Assembly: GCA_030650845.1 (NCBI GenBank)
Contig: JAUSDC010000032.1
Span: forward strand, 1-51,335
Length of the DNA: 51,335 nucleotides
Direction of reading: 5' to 3'
Source: Candidatus Methanoperedens sp.
GTDB lineage: Archaea; Halobacteriota; Methanosarcinia; Methanosarcinales; Methanoperedenaceae
Shown: positions 43,038 through 50,885 of the stretch, one piece after another
How positions within the stretch are numbered: the stretch's first letter is position 1
Layout: each line of letters opens with the position of its first letter
Notes under the pieces: model-generated
Seen by the model: only the letters and a program-made list of their open reading frames with translations
Told to the model about the DNA's origin: nothing
The model's database searches: none
Position numbers and translations under genes: made by a program

Positions 43038-43970
43038 TCAATATTCTCTTCTTCTCACCATCATATATCCGGCGAACAGTATCCCAATAACCATTGCTGC
43101 AGTAAATCCCGGTATTTTAGGAGGTCCCGTGCTAACCGTTTCTGCTGTTGTCGCAGTCATTGCCGGGGTCTGTGCCTGGGTCTGGACCGGGGCTGGCTTT
43201 GTGCCTGAGAGCTTTGTTTCATCCGCATGGCACACTGCACACTTTAATCCGCTCGCTGATGTGAGCTTGCCGATCTTGCTAAAGGCATGAATATCATCTA
43301 TCTTATGGCACCTTATACACTGGGGTACTACTACCTTCCCTTTTTCTTCATGACATCCTTTGCAGTCCACCTTAGTGGAATGTATAACGTGAGCAACTTC
43401 AGCTCCAACTGCTTTAGATGTCCCCTTATGGCAGTTGTAACATGCTGTCTTATCATCCACAACACCGTGGATAGTCGCAATGCTCGACGCGGGATGGCAG
43501 TTCTGGCATATGAGTGTCATTTCCGGGGATTTGAGTGGTTTAACGATGTTTGGCGGAGTCTTATGGCATTTTATGCATGAAACATCTTTACCATGTACCT
43601 CAATAAGGTCAGTGTGACAGTGTGAGCAAATCGCATCGCTCATAATATTATTGTGTATCTGGGTTATGGTCTTATGACAATATGCGCATGTCTGAGTGGC
43701 GACCTTCCCGGCATGAACCTGATGGATAGGACCATCATGGCATTTTGTGCATACTGGGATAGATACTGAATCTTTATTCCCATGGCAATTCACACATTCC
43801 ACTGGCTTATTGGCATGTATGATGTGGGGGGTGCCTGCATGACATTTCTTGCAATCGACATCTTTGGCTGTAAGGGATGATGCCTGAAAATTTTCATCGG
43901 CTGCATTCGCTACCATCGTGGCAAATACTGCCATGATAATCAAAAGGATCAGGATTCTTAGTTTATTCAT
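43038..43970 (-). CDS. Multiheme c-type cytochrome, 11 CxxCH motifs, PGF-CTERM-like anchor
   Basis: The 310-residue protein has a signal peptide (ILILLIIMAVFATMVANA) and eleven CxxCH heme-binding motifs, from CKKCH to CAVCH. Many distal histidines follow a repeating HAN/HAG-type spacing. A Thr/Pro/Gln-rich linker leads to PPKIPGFTAAMVIGILFAGY and an Arg-rich end. This is the layout of a PGF-CTERM signal, cut and lipid-anchored by an archaeosortase. It would carry electrons outside the membrane, as needed for extracellular or membrane electron transfer. The start is set at ATG 43970, just before the signal. It diverges from the hemL-hemC-cobA operon. Confidence 0.93.
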   Translation of the reverse strand: MNKLRILILLIIMAVFATMVANAADENFQASSLTAKDVDCKKCHAGTPHIIHANKPVECVNCHGNKDSVSIPVCTKCHDGPIHQVHAGKVATQTCAYCHKTITQIHNNIMSDAICSHCHTDLIEVHGKDVSCIKCHKTPPNIVKPLKSPEMTLICQNCHPASSIATIHGVVDDKTACYNCHKGTSKAVGAEVAHVIHSTKVDCKGCHEEKGKVVVPQCIRCHKIDDIHAFSKIGKLTSASGLKCAVCHADETKLSGTKPAPVQTQAQTPAMTATTAETVSTGPPKIPGFTAAMVIGILFAGYMMVRRREY

Positions 43971-44086
43971 ACCATATACCCCGTTTTTATAACGGTAATA
44001 TTCAATACGGTATATTATTCTTTCGTTTTCATCCCGCATGGCAGAATCACAAATTATATTACTTCATCGTCTAATTTCAGTATCTA

Positions 44087-45352
44087 ATGAACACTGAAAG
44101 ATCAAAAAAATTATTCGAGGAAGCAAAGAAATTACTTCCAGGCGGCGTGAGCAGTCCGGTAAGAGCAATAAAACCGTATCCATTTTACACAAAAAAAGCC
44201 AATGGTTCAAAAATAACTGACATTGATGGCAATGAATACATTGACTACGTGATGGGATATGGACCTCTGCTCCTTGGTCACAACTATCCTGCAATCAAGG
44301 AAGCAGTAATAAAACAGCTTTCAGACGGCTGGTTATACGGAACTCCAACAGAACTTGAAGTGAAGCTTGCCAGGGAAATAATCGCACTGTATCCAAGTAT
44401 TGATATGACCCGATTTGTATCCACAGGAACAGAAGCCACAATGGGCGCGCTGCGTGCTGCAAGAGGATTCACCAGAAAGAACAAATTCATTAAGATCGAA
44501 GGCGGATTCCATGGCGCACATGATGCAGCTCTTGTGAAAGCAGGTTCTGGGGCGACGACACTTGGGACGCCAGATTCTGCTGGAGTACCCGCGGACTTCA
44601 CGAAGAATACACTTCAAGTGCCCTATAATGATATTGAGGCAATGACTGATGCCATAACAACATATAAAGAAGATGTTGCAGCGGTTATTATTGAACCGGT
44701 TCTTGGAAATATTGGACCCATTCTCCCAAAAAAAGGATACCTTGAAGATGTCAGAAAAGTGACAGAAGAAAATGAGGTTGTTCTCATCTTCGATGAGGTC
44801 ATTACAGGTTTCAGGCTTGCCATGGGCGGTGCGCAGGAGTATTACGGTATAACACCTGATATGACAACGCTGGGCAAGATCCTGGGTGGAGGATTCCACA
44901 TCGGAGTGATCGGCGGGAAACGCGAGATAATGGAGACCATCTCACCGGCAGGACCTGTATATCAGGCAGGCACCTTCAACGGCAGTCCGGTCTCGATGAC
45001 TGCAGGACTTGCCATGATCAGCGCGCTCAAGAAAGAAAAAGTCCATGAGATAGTTAACAGAAAAGGAGATGCTATGCGAAAAGCGCTTGGTGATGTTATC
45101 AGCGACATGAGGCTTGATTATAACGTGAGCGGCATTTCAAGCATGTTCAAAGTGTTCTTTGGCGATATGCCGTATAATTATCAGGATGCTCTGAAATGCG
45201 ATAAGGAAAAGTTCAATTCGTTCTTTAAGAAAATGCTTTCTGACGGCATCTTTTTGCCTCCATCGCAGTTTGAGACAAACTTCCTTTCACTTGCTCATTC
45301 ACAGGACGATATAAATAAAACAGTTGAAGCCTATCAAAGGAACCTGAAATGA
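44087..45352 (+). CDS. hemL: Glutamate-1-semialdehyde 2,1-aminomutase
   Basis: HemL converts glutamate-1-semialdehyde, the HemA product, to 5-aminolevulinate using PLP. The 421-residue protein is full length: [56 protein letters not shown], and the PLP lysine in [14 protein letters not shown]. It begins the hemL-hemC-cobA operon; hemC starts inside its stop (ATGA). An AT-rich promoter (AAATTATATTAC) lies about 25-35 bp before the ATG, and no ribosome-binding site is seen, so the message may be leaderless. Confidence 0.96.
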   Translation: MNTERSKKLFEEAKKLLPGGVSSPVRAIKPYPFYTKKANGSKITDIDGNEYIDYVMGYGPLLLGHNYPAIKEAVIKQLSDGWLYGTPTELEVKLAREIIALYPSIDMTRFVSTGTEATMGALRAARGFTRKNKFIKIEGGFHGAHDAALVKAGSGATTLGTPDSAGVPADFTKNTLQVPYNDIEAMTDAITTYKEDVAAVIIEPVLGNIGPILPKKGYLEDVRKVTEENEVVLIFDEVITGFRLAMGGAQEYYGITPDMTTLGKILGGGFHIGVIGGKREIMETISPAGPVYQAGTFNGSPVSMTAGLAMISALKKEKVHEIVNRKGDAMRKALGDVISDMRLDYNVSGISSMFKVFFGDMPYNYQDALKCDKEKFNSFFKKMLSDGIFLPPSQFETNFLSLAHSQDDINKTVEAYQRNLK

Positions 45353-46284
45353 ACAACGTGCCTTTCAGGATAGGAACGCGAGGCAGCAAACTTGCACTTA
45401 CGCAGGCTAACCTTGTGAAAGAACTTCTTGCAAAAAATGGCATAAATGCTGAAATAATTATTATCAAAACAAGCGGCGATACTTTTACTGACAGACCTCT
45501 TCATGAAGTGCAGGGTTTTGGCGTATTCGTGCGTGAGATAGATGATTCGATGCTTGCAGGAAAAATCGATATCGCAGTCCATAGCATGAAGGATGTACCA
45601 ACTGAGCGCCCGCCTGAACTTACGATCGCAGCAGTGATGAAAAGGGATTCGCCATTTGATTATGTGCTAACGCGCGACAACATGAAACTGCGAGACTTAC
45701 CAGAGGGCTCAAACATTGGAACCACAAGCTTGAGGCGGCGTGCACAGCTATTGCGTTTTCGGTCAGATCTTCAAATAAAAGAACTGAGGGGCAACATTGA
45801 CACACGCCTTCGAAAACTCAAGGAAGGGCAGTACGACGGCATTTTCATGGCAGAGGCAGGGCTTGAGCGCATGAAATGGGACCTTCCAGGTGAGCGCCTT
45901 GATCCAGATGATTTTGTCCCATCAGCTAACCAGGGTACAGTGGTCATAGTCACAAAAAAGGATTCTGAAGCAGAGAAAGCTGTAAAAATCTTAGACGATG
46001 AACGAACACGTCTTGAGACCAGGATCGAAAGGACCATCATAGGGATCCTGGGGGGCGGATGCCTTGTGCCGATCGGGGCTTTTGCGCAGACAGAAGGCAG
46101 TGAGATACATATACGCACCGAGGTGCTTTCAGTGGATGGAAAACGCTGCGTAAAAATCGATGAATTTATAAACCCTGCGAAATATGAAACGGAATCAGAA
46201 CGTATCGGTAACGAGTTAAAAATGAAAGGCGGAGGAAGGCTTGTTGACGAGGCGGTAAAAATGTTCACAGCAAAGAGGAAATAA
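45349..46284 (+). CDS. hemC: Porphobilinogen deaminase (hydroxymethylbilane synthase)
   Basis: HemC joins four porphobilinogens into hydroxymethylbilane. The 311-residue protein has [20 protein letters not shown] at the start, [29 protein letters not shown] and [13 protein letters not shown]. The cofactor cysteine lies in [15 protein letters not shown]. It overlaps hemL and shares one base with cobA (TAATG), so all three are translationally coupled. Confidence 0.96.
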   Translation: MNNVPFRIGTRGSKLALTQANLVKELLAKNGINAEIIIIKTSGDTFTDRPLHEVQGFGVFVREIDDSMLAGKIDIAVHSMKDVPTERPPELTIAAVMKRDSPFDYVLTRDNMKLRDLPEGSNIGTTSLRRRAQLLRFRSDLQIKELRGNIDTRLRKLKEGQYDGIFMAEAGLERMKWDLPGERLDPDDFVPSANQGTVVIVTKKDSEAEKAVKILDDERTRLETRIERTIIGILGGGCLVPIGAFAQTEGSEIHIRTEVLSVDGKRCVKIDEFINPAKYETESERIGNELKMKGGGRLVDEAVKMFTAKRK

Positions 46285-47024
46285 TGTCAGGTAAAGTATA
46301 TCTTGTGGGATCAGGTCCAGGCGACCCTGAACTGTTGACGATCAAAGCCAAGCGTCTTATCGAGAGCGCGCAGGTTATCCTGTTCGACCAGCTTCCTGGT
46401 AAGGCGATACTGGACATGCTTCCGAAATCCGCTGAACAGATCGATGTTGGGAAATATGCGGGGAACCATAAGCTTTCCCAGTGGCAGATTAACGAACTGC
46501 TTGTGAAAAGGGCAAAGGAAGGCAAGCTTGTTGTAAGGCTAAAGGGGGGCGATCCATACATGTTCGGTCGCGGGGGCGAAGAGGCACAGGTACTTGTAAA
46601 AGATGGAATTGAAGTAGAGGTGGTTCCAGGGATAACTTCGGCAATAGCAGTTCCAGCGTATGCAGGTATTCCAGTCACTCATCGCGATTATGCTTCAATG
46701 GTGACATTTATCACAGGTCATGAGGATCCTACAAAGGAAGAGACAGGTCTTGACTGGGAGCTTCTTGCGCGCTTTGAAGGCACGCTTGTTATCCTTATGG
46801 GCGTGAGCATGCTTGAGCGCAATGTGAAAGAGCTTACCAAGCATGGTAAATCCATAGATACCCCGGTTGCTGTGATCGAGCGCGGAACGCGTCCAGATCA
46901 AAGAGTGACTGTGGGGACACTTGCTGATATCGTTGGTCTTTGCAAAAAGCGAAAAGTAAGGGCGCCTGCGATCACGGTTATTGGGGATGTTGTAAAGCTG
47001 CACAGGGAACTGGGTAAAGACTGA
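46284..47024 (+). CDS. cobA: Uroporphyrinogen-III C-methyltransferase
   Basis: CobA methylates uroporphyrinogen III twice with SAM, giving precorrin-2, the branch point to siroheme, heme (via Ahb), F430 and cobamides. The 246-residue protein has VYLVGSGPGDPELLTIKAKR, VVRLKGGDPYMFGRGGEEA, PGITSAIAVPAYAGIPVTHR and GTLVILMGVSML. Length is that of a stand-alone SUMT with no HemD fusion. hemD often follows in related archaea, but here a short cysteine-rich gene on the other strand follows. The product is used by the dehydrogenase encoded at 15677. Confidence 0.96.
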   Translation: MSGKVYLVGSGPGDPELLTIKAKRLIESAQVILFDQLPGKAILDMLPKSAEQIDVGKYAGNHKLSQWQINELLVKRAKEGKLVVRLKGGDPYMFGRGGEEAQVLVKDGIEVEVVPGITSAIAVPAYAGIPVTHRDYASMVTFITGHEDPTKEETGLDWELLARFEGTLVILMGVSMLERNVKELTKHGKSIDTPVAVIERGTRPDQRVTVGTLADIVGLCKKRKVRAPAITVIGDVVKLHRELGKD

Positions 47025-47029
47025 GATAT

Positions 47030-47263
47030 TCAAATTTTATAGTGATTGTAGATTTCTTTTCTTACCGGGCAGTTGCATACATAAGAAAAACCAAAAGAGA
47101 TTCTATAATTGCATGATTCTTTACTGACACATTTAATAAAATGTATTTTATTTTCAATACAGAGTTCAACACCACAAAGAGTGGTTTCACCTGATAAACA
47201 GGAAAAGTTTTTCTTGCATTTGGTAGTCCCTTTTATGATATTGTCATCTACTATAATAGTCAT
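47030..47263 (-). CDS. Small cysteine-rich protein of unknown function
   Basis: The 77-residue protein has eight cysteines, at 16, 22, 30, 35, 45, 51, 63 and 65, among them KCKKNFSC, LCGVELC, ESCNYRISFGFSYVCNCPVR. The pattern suggests a metal or iron-sulfur site, or disulfides. I recognise no named family. The evenly spread aromatic and cysteine residues argue that it is a real gene, though the ribosome-binding site (AAAAG) is weak. It is convergent with cobA, 5 bp apart. Confidence 0.6.
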   Translation of the reverse strand: MTIIVDDNIIKGTTKCKKNFSCLSGETTLCGVELCIENKIHFIKCVSKESCNYRISFGFSYVCNCPVRKEIYNHYKI

Positions 47264-47484
47264 TCTTTTAAATTCCGTTTTTTAGAAATTTTTCATCTAA
47301 ACAATGTTCGATTATAAATGATTTTTCCCAAAATGTCGCTTTTGCGAAAAACGGAACCGCAGATGAAGGCGCCCAGAGTCGCGCCTCTAGAGGGCGCATC
47401 CACATATGCCCTTGCGAGGGCATATGTGTCTATGTATTGCGGCGGGCATGACGCCGTTTGCTTTTGGCTCAACTATTATATAAT
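47264..47484. other. Intergenic region with GC-rich hairpins
   Basis: No gene is visible. It holds a perfect 12-bp stem, CACATATGCCCT / AGGGCATATGTG with loop TGCG (47401-47428). Immediately before it is a near-palindrome GCGCCTCTAGAGGGCGC (about 47381-47397), and after it GGCG...CGCC (about 47441-47454). The flanks are AT-rich. It could be a structured RNA, a terminator cluster for neighbouring genes, or a remnant repeat element. Confidence 0.6.
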
Positions 47485-47679
47485 TTAAAGACTGTAAACT
47501 TTTCCACCTTCAGGTAATTCGATATTTATTCCTAAATCAGACATAAACCTCTTGAAAAGCTCAGGCCGATTGGTATGTATCGGGAATACTTTTTTGGGTT
47601 TGATCTCTTCAATAGCCCTTTTTAACTCATGCGGTGTTGCATGTCCAGATGCATGGGCCTGATAAAGCGGTATTCCCTT
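47485..47679 (-). pseudogene. C-terminal fragment of an MBL-fold (RNase J-like) hydrolase
   Basis: About 65 codons read GIPLYQAHASGHATPHELKR, then KKVFPIHTNRPELFKRF, then LPEGGKVYSL and stop. This is the C-terminal end of metallo-beta-lactamase-fold hydrolases of the beta-CASP kind, with the late HASGHA and PIHT metal/RNA motifs. The rest of the enzyme, several hundred residues, is missing: the homology stops where the plus-strand DUF6293-like frame begins. The 5' limit is approximate. Confidence 0.75.
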
Positions 47680-48044
47680 TCGACCATGAAAAAGTGGAAA
47701 TGGATTTTTATGATTTTGATGATACTTTCCAGAAGGTACATGAATTGATCAACAAAGAGCTCAAGAATGGCAACCCGGTTTACATCAATATTTCATCAGC
47801 TTCAAGAATAGTCCTTCCGGCGCTCGTCCTGGCAGCCATGCTCAACAGGGAAGATGGGGATATAAAACTATTTTATGTTGAGCCGGAAGGATATTATGAG
47901 GGACAGATGCTTGATAGAGTTTTCAAATGCCTTGACCCAGATGTCGATAAGGATGCTCTTTTTGAGGAACTCAAGGAACTTGCAGGCAAGATCAAAAATA
48001 GGGGGCTTGCATACAGGGAGCTTTATGGGAGGAAGAGAAGATAA
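47634..48044 (+). pseudogene. Fragment of a DUF6293 (HFX_2341-type) regulator
   Basis: The frame encodes YDFDDTFQKVHELINKELKN, then GNPVYINISSASRIVLPALV, then LFYVEPEGYYEGQML. This is the core of the DUF6293 CARF-like sensor domain, in which NISSxxR/K is the ligand loop. The N-terminal strand-helix unit and the C-terminal winged-helix domain expected in full-length proteins are absent. The first ~15 codons after GTG 47634 are the reverse of the MBL fragment. Homology begins near 47675. It is a broken gene, though a short product cannot be excluded. Confidence 0.6.
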
Positions 48045-48073
48045 TATATCCATAAACTAAATAGGTGTAATAT

Positions 48074-48286
48074 ATGAACACAATAGCAGAAGCAGAAACT
48101 CAGACACAAGTTTTTATTGAAACCCTGAGAAGAGTGGATATTGAAATTGAATCCGCGATAGAAACTCTGGAGATCATTAATGACAATGAAACATTGAGAG
48201 CAATAGAAGAAGGATTACAGGATATCAAGAATGGCAGGGTCATTAAATTTGAAGATTTCTTAAAAAAACATGGGTATGAAATATAA
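48074..48286 (+). CDS. Antitoxin of a RelE-type module
   Basis: The 70-residue acidic protein is mostly helical (FIETLRRVDIEIESAIETLE, then LRAIEEGLQDIKNGRVIKFE) and ends FLKKHGYEI. A conserved end of the form GRVIxFEDFLKKHGY is common in short RelB-like antitoxins next to RelE toxins. It has no DNA-binding domain that I can identify. The toxin gene starts inside its last codons. AGGTGTAATAT is the likely ribosome-binding region. Confidence 0.78.
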   Translation: MNTIAEAETQTQVFIETLRRVDIEIESAIETLEIINDNETLRAIEEGLQDIKNGRVIKFEDFLKKHGYEI

Positions 48287-48539
48287 TCTTTTATTAACAA
48301 ATAAGTTTGACAGGGAGTTCTCTCGACTTGAGAAAAAGTTGCAGGATAGAGTCGTAGACGGGCTAAAAGAAATAAAAGAGAATCCCTATGAAGGTAAGCC
48401 GCTAAAAGGCAAACTTAAAGAAATGATGTCATGGAGAGTAGGTAAATATCGGATATTATATCAAATACAGGGAGATAAACTTCTGATTATTGTAATAACT
48501 GTTGAGCACAGAAAGCATGTATATCATCGATCTTCATAG
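48276..48539 (+). CDS. RelE/ParE-family toxin
   Basis: The product, about 87 residues, has the RelE/ParE fold: FDREFSRLEKKLQDRVVDGL, ENPYEGKPLKGKLKEMMSWR, VGKYRILYQIQGDKLLIIV and HRKHVY. RelE toxins cut mRNA on the ribosome. The start is ATG 48270 or 48276, both overlapping the antitoxin gene; I use 48276 (MKYNLLLTNK) as the more usual start of the fold. The module is complete. Confidence 0.88.
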   Translation: MKYNLLLTNKFDREFSRLEKKLQDRVVDGLKEIKENPYEGKPLKGKLKEMMSWRVGKYRILYQIQGDKLLIIVITVEHRKHVYHRSS

Positions 48540-48818
48540 CATGACTTTCTACATTCCTGCAATGATTTGAGCTCTCTGCCTCCGCCTCCATGGCTGAAGG
48601 AATCGCTACCGAGCACCAGAGAGCACAGGGATGATAATCAGAGTTTAAGACAGGATTTACAGGAAATACTGACAAAAAGACCAGTTTATACAAAAATTAT
48701 AAGGAGAGTACAAATAAATATGGGAAGTAACATTAATGAGGTTGAGTCTTGCTGCCACCTTATGCCGATAGAAACACTCATATAATAATCCCGATCAACA
48801 TAATACGAGGTGAAAAAT
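48540..48818. other. Intergenic stretch, no supported gene
   Basis: This 279-bp gap holds no convincing gene. A 21-codon frame at 48721-48786 (MGSNINEVESC...) has a ribosome-binding-like AAGGAG about 15 bp before it, too far for confidence. The segment GAGCACCAGAGAGCACAG near 48615 is a short repeat-like low-information stretch. Confidence 0.45.
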
Positions 48819-49286
48819 ATGGAAAAAGTTAATGCCTCAAAATTCCAGGGTCTACTGGTCGGCCAGATCATCGCCTCTGCAGTCGGGGCTCTCCTTCTTG
48901 CAGTAAGTGACTTTGGAGGATACTATTACATGAATTATTATTCTGGAATCAGGGTCTGGGGATATATCTACCTGGGATCGGGGATCCTGGCATCCGTTTT
49001 GATTCTTGCAGGTATGGCTGGTCTTCTGGTTGCCCTCATGACTGCTGTAAATAGTCTCAAGGCAAAGGAAAATCTGACTGCCGATCTATTGAAGCAAAAT
49101 GCCCGCAGGTCTATTATTGCTGCAGGTTTTACAGCATCACTGGCCATACTGGGAGCAATGATCTTCGCAGTTACCTCAACGATTGATAAAACAGACTGGT
49201 GGTTGGATTCAGGCTTCTATGGGGCTTTCATAGGAGGTCTGTTAACGGTTTTTTTTGGCAGGATGATATTGTCAATTCGGAGTTGA
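48819..49286 (+). CDS. Membrane protein with four predicted helices
   Basis: The 155-residue protein has hydrophobic segments at about 10-31 (LLVGQIIASAVGALLLAVSD), 45-72 (YLGSGILASVLILAGMAGLL), 95-116 (SIIAAGFTASLAILGAMIFA) and 130-150. I recognise no family. The start is set at ATG 48819, because GAGGTGA (48807-48813) is well placed for it; the GTG at 48810 lies inside that site. Loops are short and there is no signal of enzymatic residues. Confidence 0.72.
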   Translation: MEKVNASKFQGLLVGQIIASAVGALLLAVSDFGGYYYMNYYSGIRVWGYIYLGSGILASVLILAGMAGLLVALMTAVNSLKAKENLTADLLKQNARRSIIAAGFTASLAILGAMIFAVTSTIDKTDWWLDSGFYGAFIGGLLTVFFGRMILSIRS

Positions 49287-49641
49287 CGTCGTTACAACAG
49301 ATGTATGAGTCGCTGTTGGCGTGGAGGTCGTAATGCCTTTGCCCTCAGTTGTAGAACATATCAACGTCTTTGTATCAGCGTTTATCCATGCAAAACCATT
49401 GATCTCAGGTTAAACTCCGCCATCGGCGGCGCCTCACCGGGGTCTGGGGTCGCACCCCAGCGCCGTTCAGATAATATTGGCCGAAAGTATACTCATCTGC
49501 GATTTTTTCATATCTGAAAAAGATAAATTTATCTCATTCCTTTCCATCCTGTAGATCCCGAAACCTTTATGCCCTAGTAAGTCTACATATCATATGTAAG
49601 AAAAACTTACACATGAAACAAATAATAAAAGGTGAAAATCT
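49287..49641. other. Intergenic region with hairpins and a possible Thr-rich gene remnant
   Basis: The minus strand from about 49412 to 49272 reads as a plausible protein end, EINGFAWINADTKTLICSTT, then TTSTPTATHTSVVTTSTPN and stop. It lacks a start and overlaps the membrane protein gene. Two GC-rich hairpins follow: CCGCC/GGCGG (49417-49429) and CTGGGGT-CGC-ACCCCAG (49444-49460), enclosed by GGCGC/GCGCC. Beyond 49500 lies the promoter of the PepSY gene with an inverted repeat at 49595-49611. Confidence 0.5.
49595..49611. promoter_or_regulatory. Inverted repeat TGTAAG-N5-CTTACA upstream of the PepSY gene
   Basis: TGTAAG and CTTACA are separated by AAAAA. The site lies about 30 bp before the PepSY start, downstream of a TATA-like CCTTTATGCC near 49565. 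A similar half-site, AGTAAG, lies near 49577. It may be bound by a winged-helix regulator such as the one encoded at 50586, which is inference. Confidence 0.45.
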
Positions 49642-50523
49642 ATGAACGTAAAAACGATAGCAATAGTAGCAGCAATTCTTGTCATAATTGGGGCAGGGAT
49701 CGCAATGGCAAGACCCAATTCTGAGAATAACTTCTGGAACAGCATGATGGGCGGCCTGAACAATGGAATAAATGGAATGATGGGCTCTGGTATGATGGGC
49801 ACAGGCAATGGCAACAGCGGCATGATGGGTTCTGGAATGATGCGCACAGGCGATGGCAATGGTGGCATGATGGGTTCCGGAATGATGGGAGCAGGTAATG
49901 GTAATGGTGGCATGATGGGCTCTGGTATGATGGGCGCAGGCAATGGCAACAGCGGCATGATGAGTTCCGGAATGATGGGAACTGGCAGCAGCTTTGAAGG
50001 ATGCGGCGGTTCTGGAACTGCTGGAGTTTTTAATGACGCAACTCCCATAACCATCGATCAGGCAGAGGCATCAATAAATACCTACCTGGAAAATACCGGC
50101 AAAACTGGCCTTGAGATCGCAGAAATCATCGAGTTCGACAACCACTTCTATGCAGGTATAAAAGAGAAAAGCACAGATAATTATGCGATCGAGCTCCTGG
50201 TCAACAGATACACAGGCTCAGTCTTCCCTGAAATGGGACCGAATATGATGTGGAACACAAAATACAGTCACATGAACTGGAACACGCAGGGAACTGATAC
50301 GGTGACAGAGGAACAGGCTATTGAGATTGCACAAAAATACCTTGATACTGCGGCGCAGCCAGGGACAGAAGTTGAAGGCGCAGATGCATTCTATGGCTAC
50401 TATACACTTGAAGTAATAAAAGATGGAAACGTATATGGAATGCTCAGCGTGAACGCGAACACTGGAGCTGTCTGGTACCATAACTGGCACGGGACTTTCA
50501 TAAGAATACTGGAAGTCGAATGA
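49642..50523 (+). CDS. Met-rich exported protein with two PepSY domains
   Basis: The 293-residue protein has a signal peptide (VKTIAIVAAILVIIGAGIAMA) followed by a Met/Gly-rich region of five near-tandem 15-residue units of the type GMMGSGMMGTGNGNS, then two PepSY-like domains. These are at about 132-195 (ITIDQAEASINTYLENTGKT) and 215-290 (TVTEEQAIEIAQKYLDTAAQ, then GYYTLEVIKDGNVYGMLSVN). PepSY domains often accompany redox or metal proteins. The paired methionines could bind Cu(I) or Ag(I), by analogy with Met-rich copper proteins. AAAAGGTGAAA precedes the ATG. A Cys lies in EGCGGSG. An ArsR-type operon follows. Confidence 0.85.
   Translation: MNVKTIAIVAAILVIIGAGIAMARPNSENNFWNSMMGGLNNGINGMMGSGMMGTGNGNSGMMGSGMMRTGDGNGGMMGSGMMGAGNGNGGMMGSGMMGAGNGNSGMMSSGMMGTGSSFEGCGGSGTAGVFNDATPITIDQAEASINTYLENTGKTGLEIAEIIEFDNHFYAGIKEKSTDNYAIELLVNRYTGSVFPEMGPNMMWNTKYSHMNWNTQGTDTVTEEQAIEIAQKYLDTAAQPGTEVEGADAFYGYYTLEVIKDGNVYGMLSVNANTGAVWYHNWHGTFIRILEVE
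49777..50001 (+). repeat. 45-bp tandem repeat in the PepSY gene
   Basis: Five units start at 49777, 49822, 49867, 49912 and 49957, each ATGATGGG(C/T)TC(T/C)GG and on. The first four are close copies and the fifth diverges halfway. The period is exactly 15 codons, so copy-number change would preserve the frame. Confidence 0.9.
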
Positions 50524-50585
50524 TCTTCCGGTTTGCTCCTTTTATTTTAAATACATTGTGCATCTTTTAGTTATCTGGTGAAACG

Positions 50586-50885
50586 GTGGACAAAGACTCA
50601 CTTGTACTGGTACTTGATGCTCTTGGCAACGAACACAGCCTCAAGGTAATGGCGATCCTTGCCAGTGGAGAATGTTTTGTATCAGAACTTGCAAAGATGG
50701 TCGGGATATCACGCCCCCTGCTGTACCTGCATCTTAAGAAACTTGAGAGTGCGGGTCTGGTGGAAAGTGAGATACGCCACTTTGAAGAGCCGCCATATAC
50801 TAAAAAATTTTATAAAGCAAAGAACTTTGAATTAAAACTATCATTGAATAGTATCAAGGAGATAGTAAAATTGGAGGAAAAATAA
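50586..50885 (+). CDS. ArsR-type winged-helix transcriptional regulator
   Basis: The 99-residue protein has a winged helix-turn-helix: LGNEHSLKVMAILASGECFV, SELAKMVGISRPLLYLHLKK, LESAGLVESEI and a wing with FEEPPYTKKFYKAKNFEL. Such one-domain archaeal regulators bind DNA as dimers. The start is GTG 50586. A TATA-like TTTTATTTTAAATAC lies about 30-45 bp upstream. The gene shares one base with the next (TAATG) and forms an operon with a small membrane protein and a disulfide oxidoreductase. No metal-binding CxC motif is visible, so the signal is unknown. Confidence 0.88.
   Translation: MDKDSLVLVLDALGNEHSLKVMAILASGECFVSELAKMVGISRPLLYLHLKKLESAGLVESEIRHFEEPPYTKKFYKAKNFELKLSLNSIKEIVKLEEK

Noticed and set aside
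44333-44899. 188-codon minus-strand frame opposite hemL
   Set aside because: Shadow frame of hemL.
48721-48786. 21-codon frame before the four-helix membrane protein gene
   Set aside because: Ribosome-binding-like sequence is too far away, and there is no supporting pattern.
49777-50001. 45-bp tandem repeats as a CRISPR array
   Set aside because: The units are contiguous without spacers and encode an in-frame Met-rich repeat.
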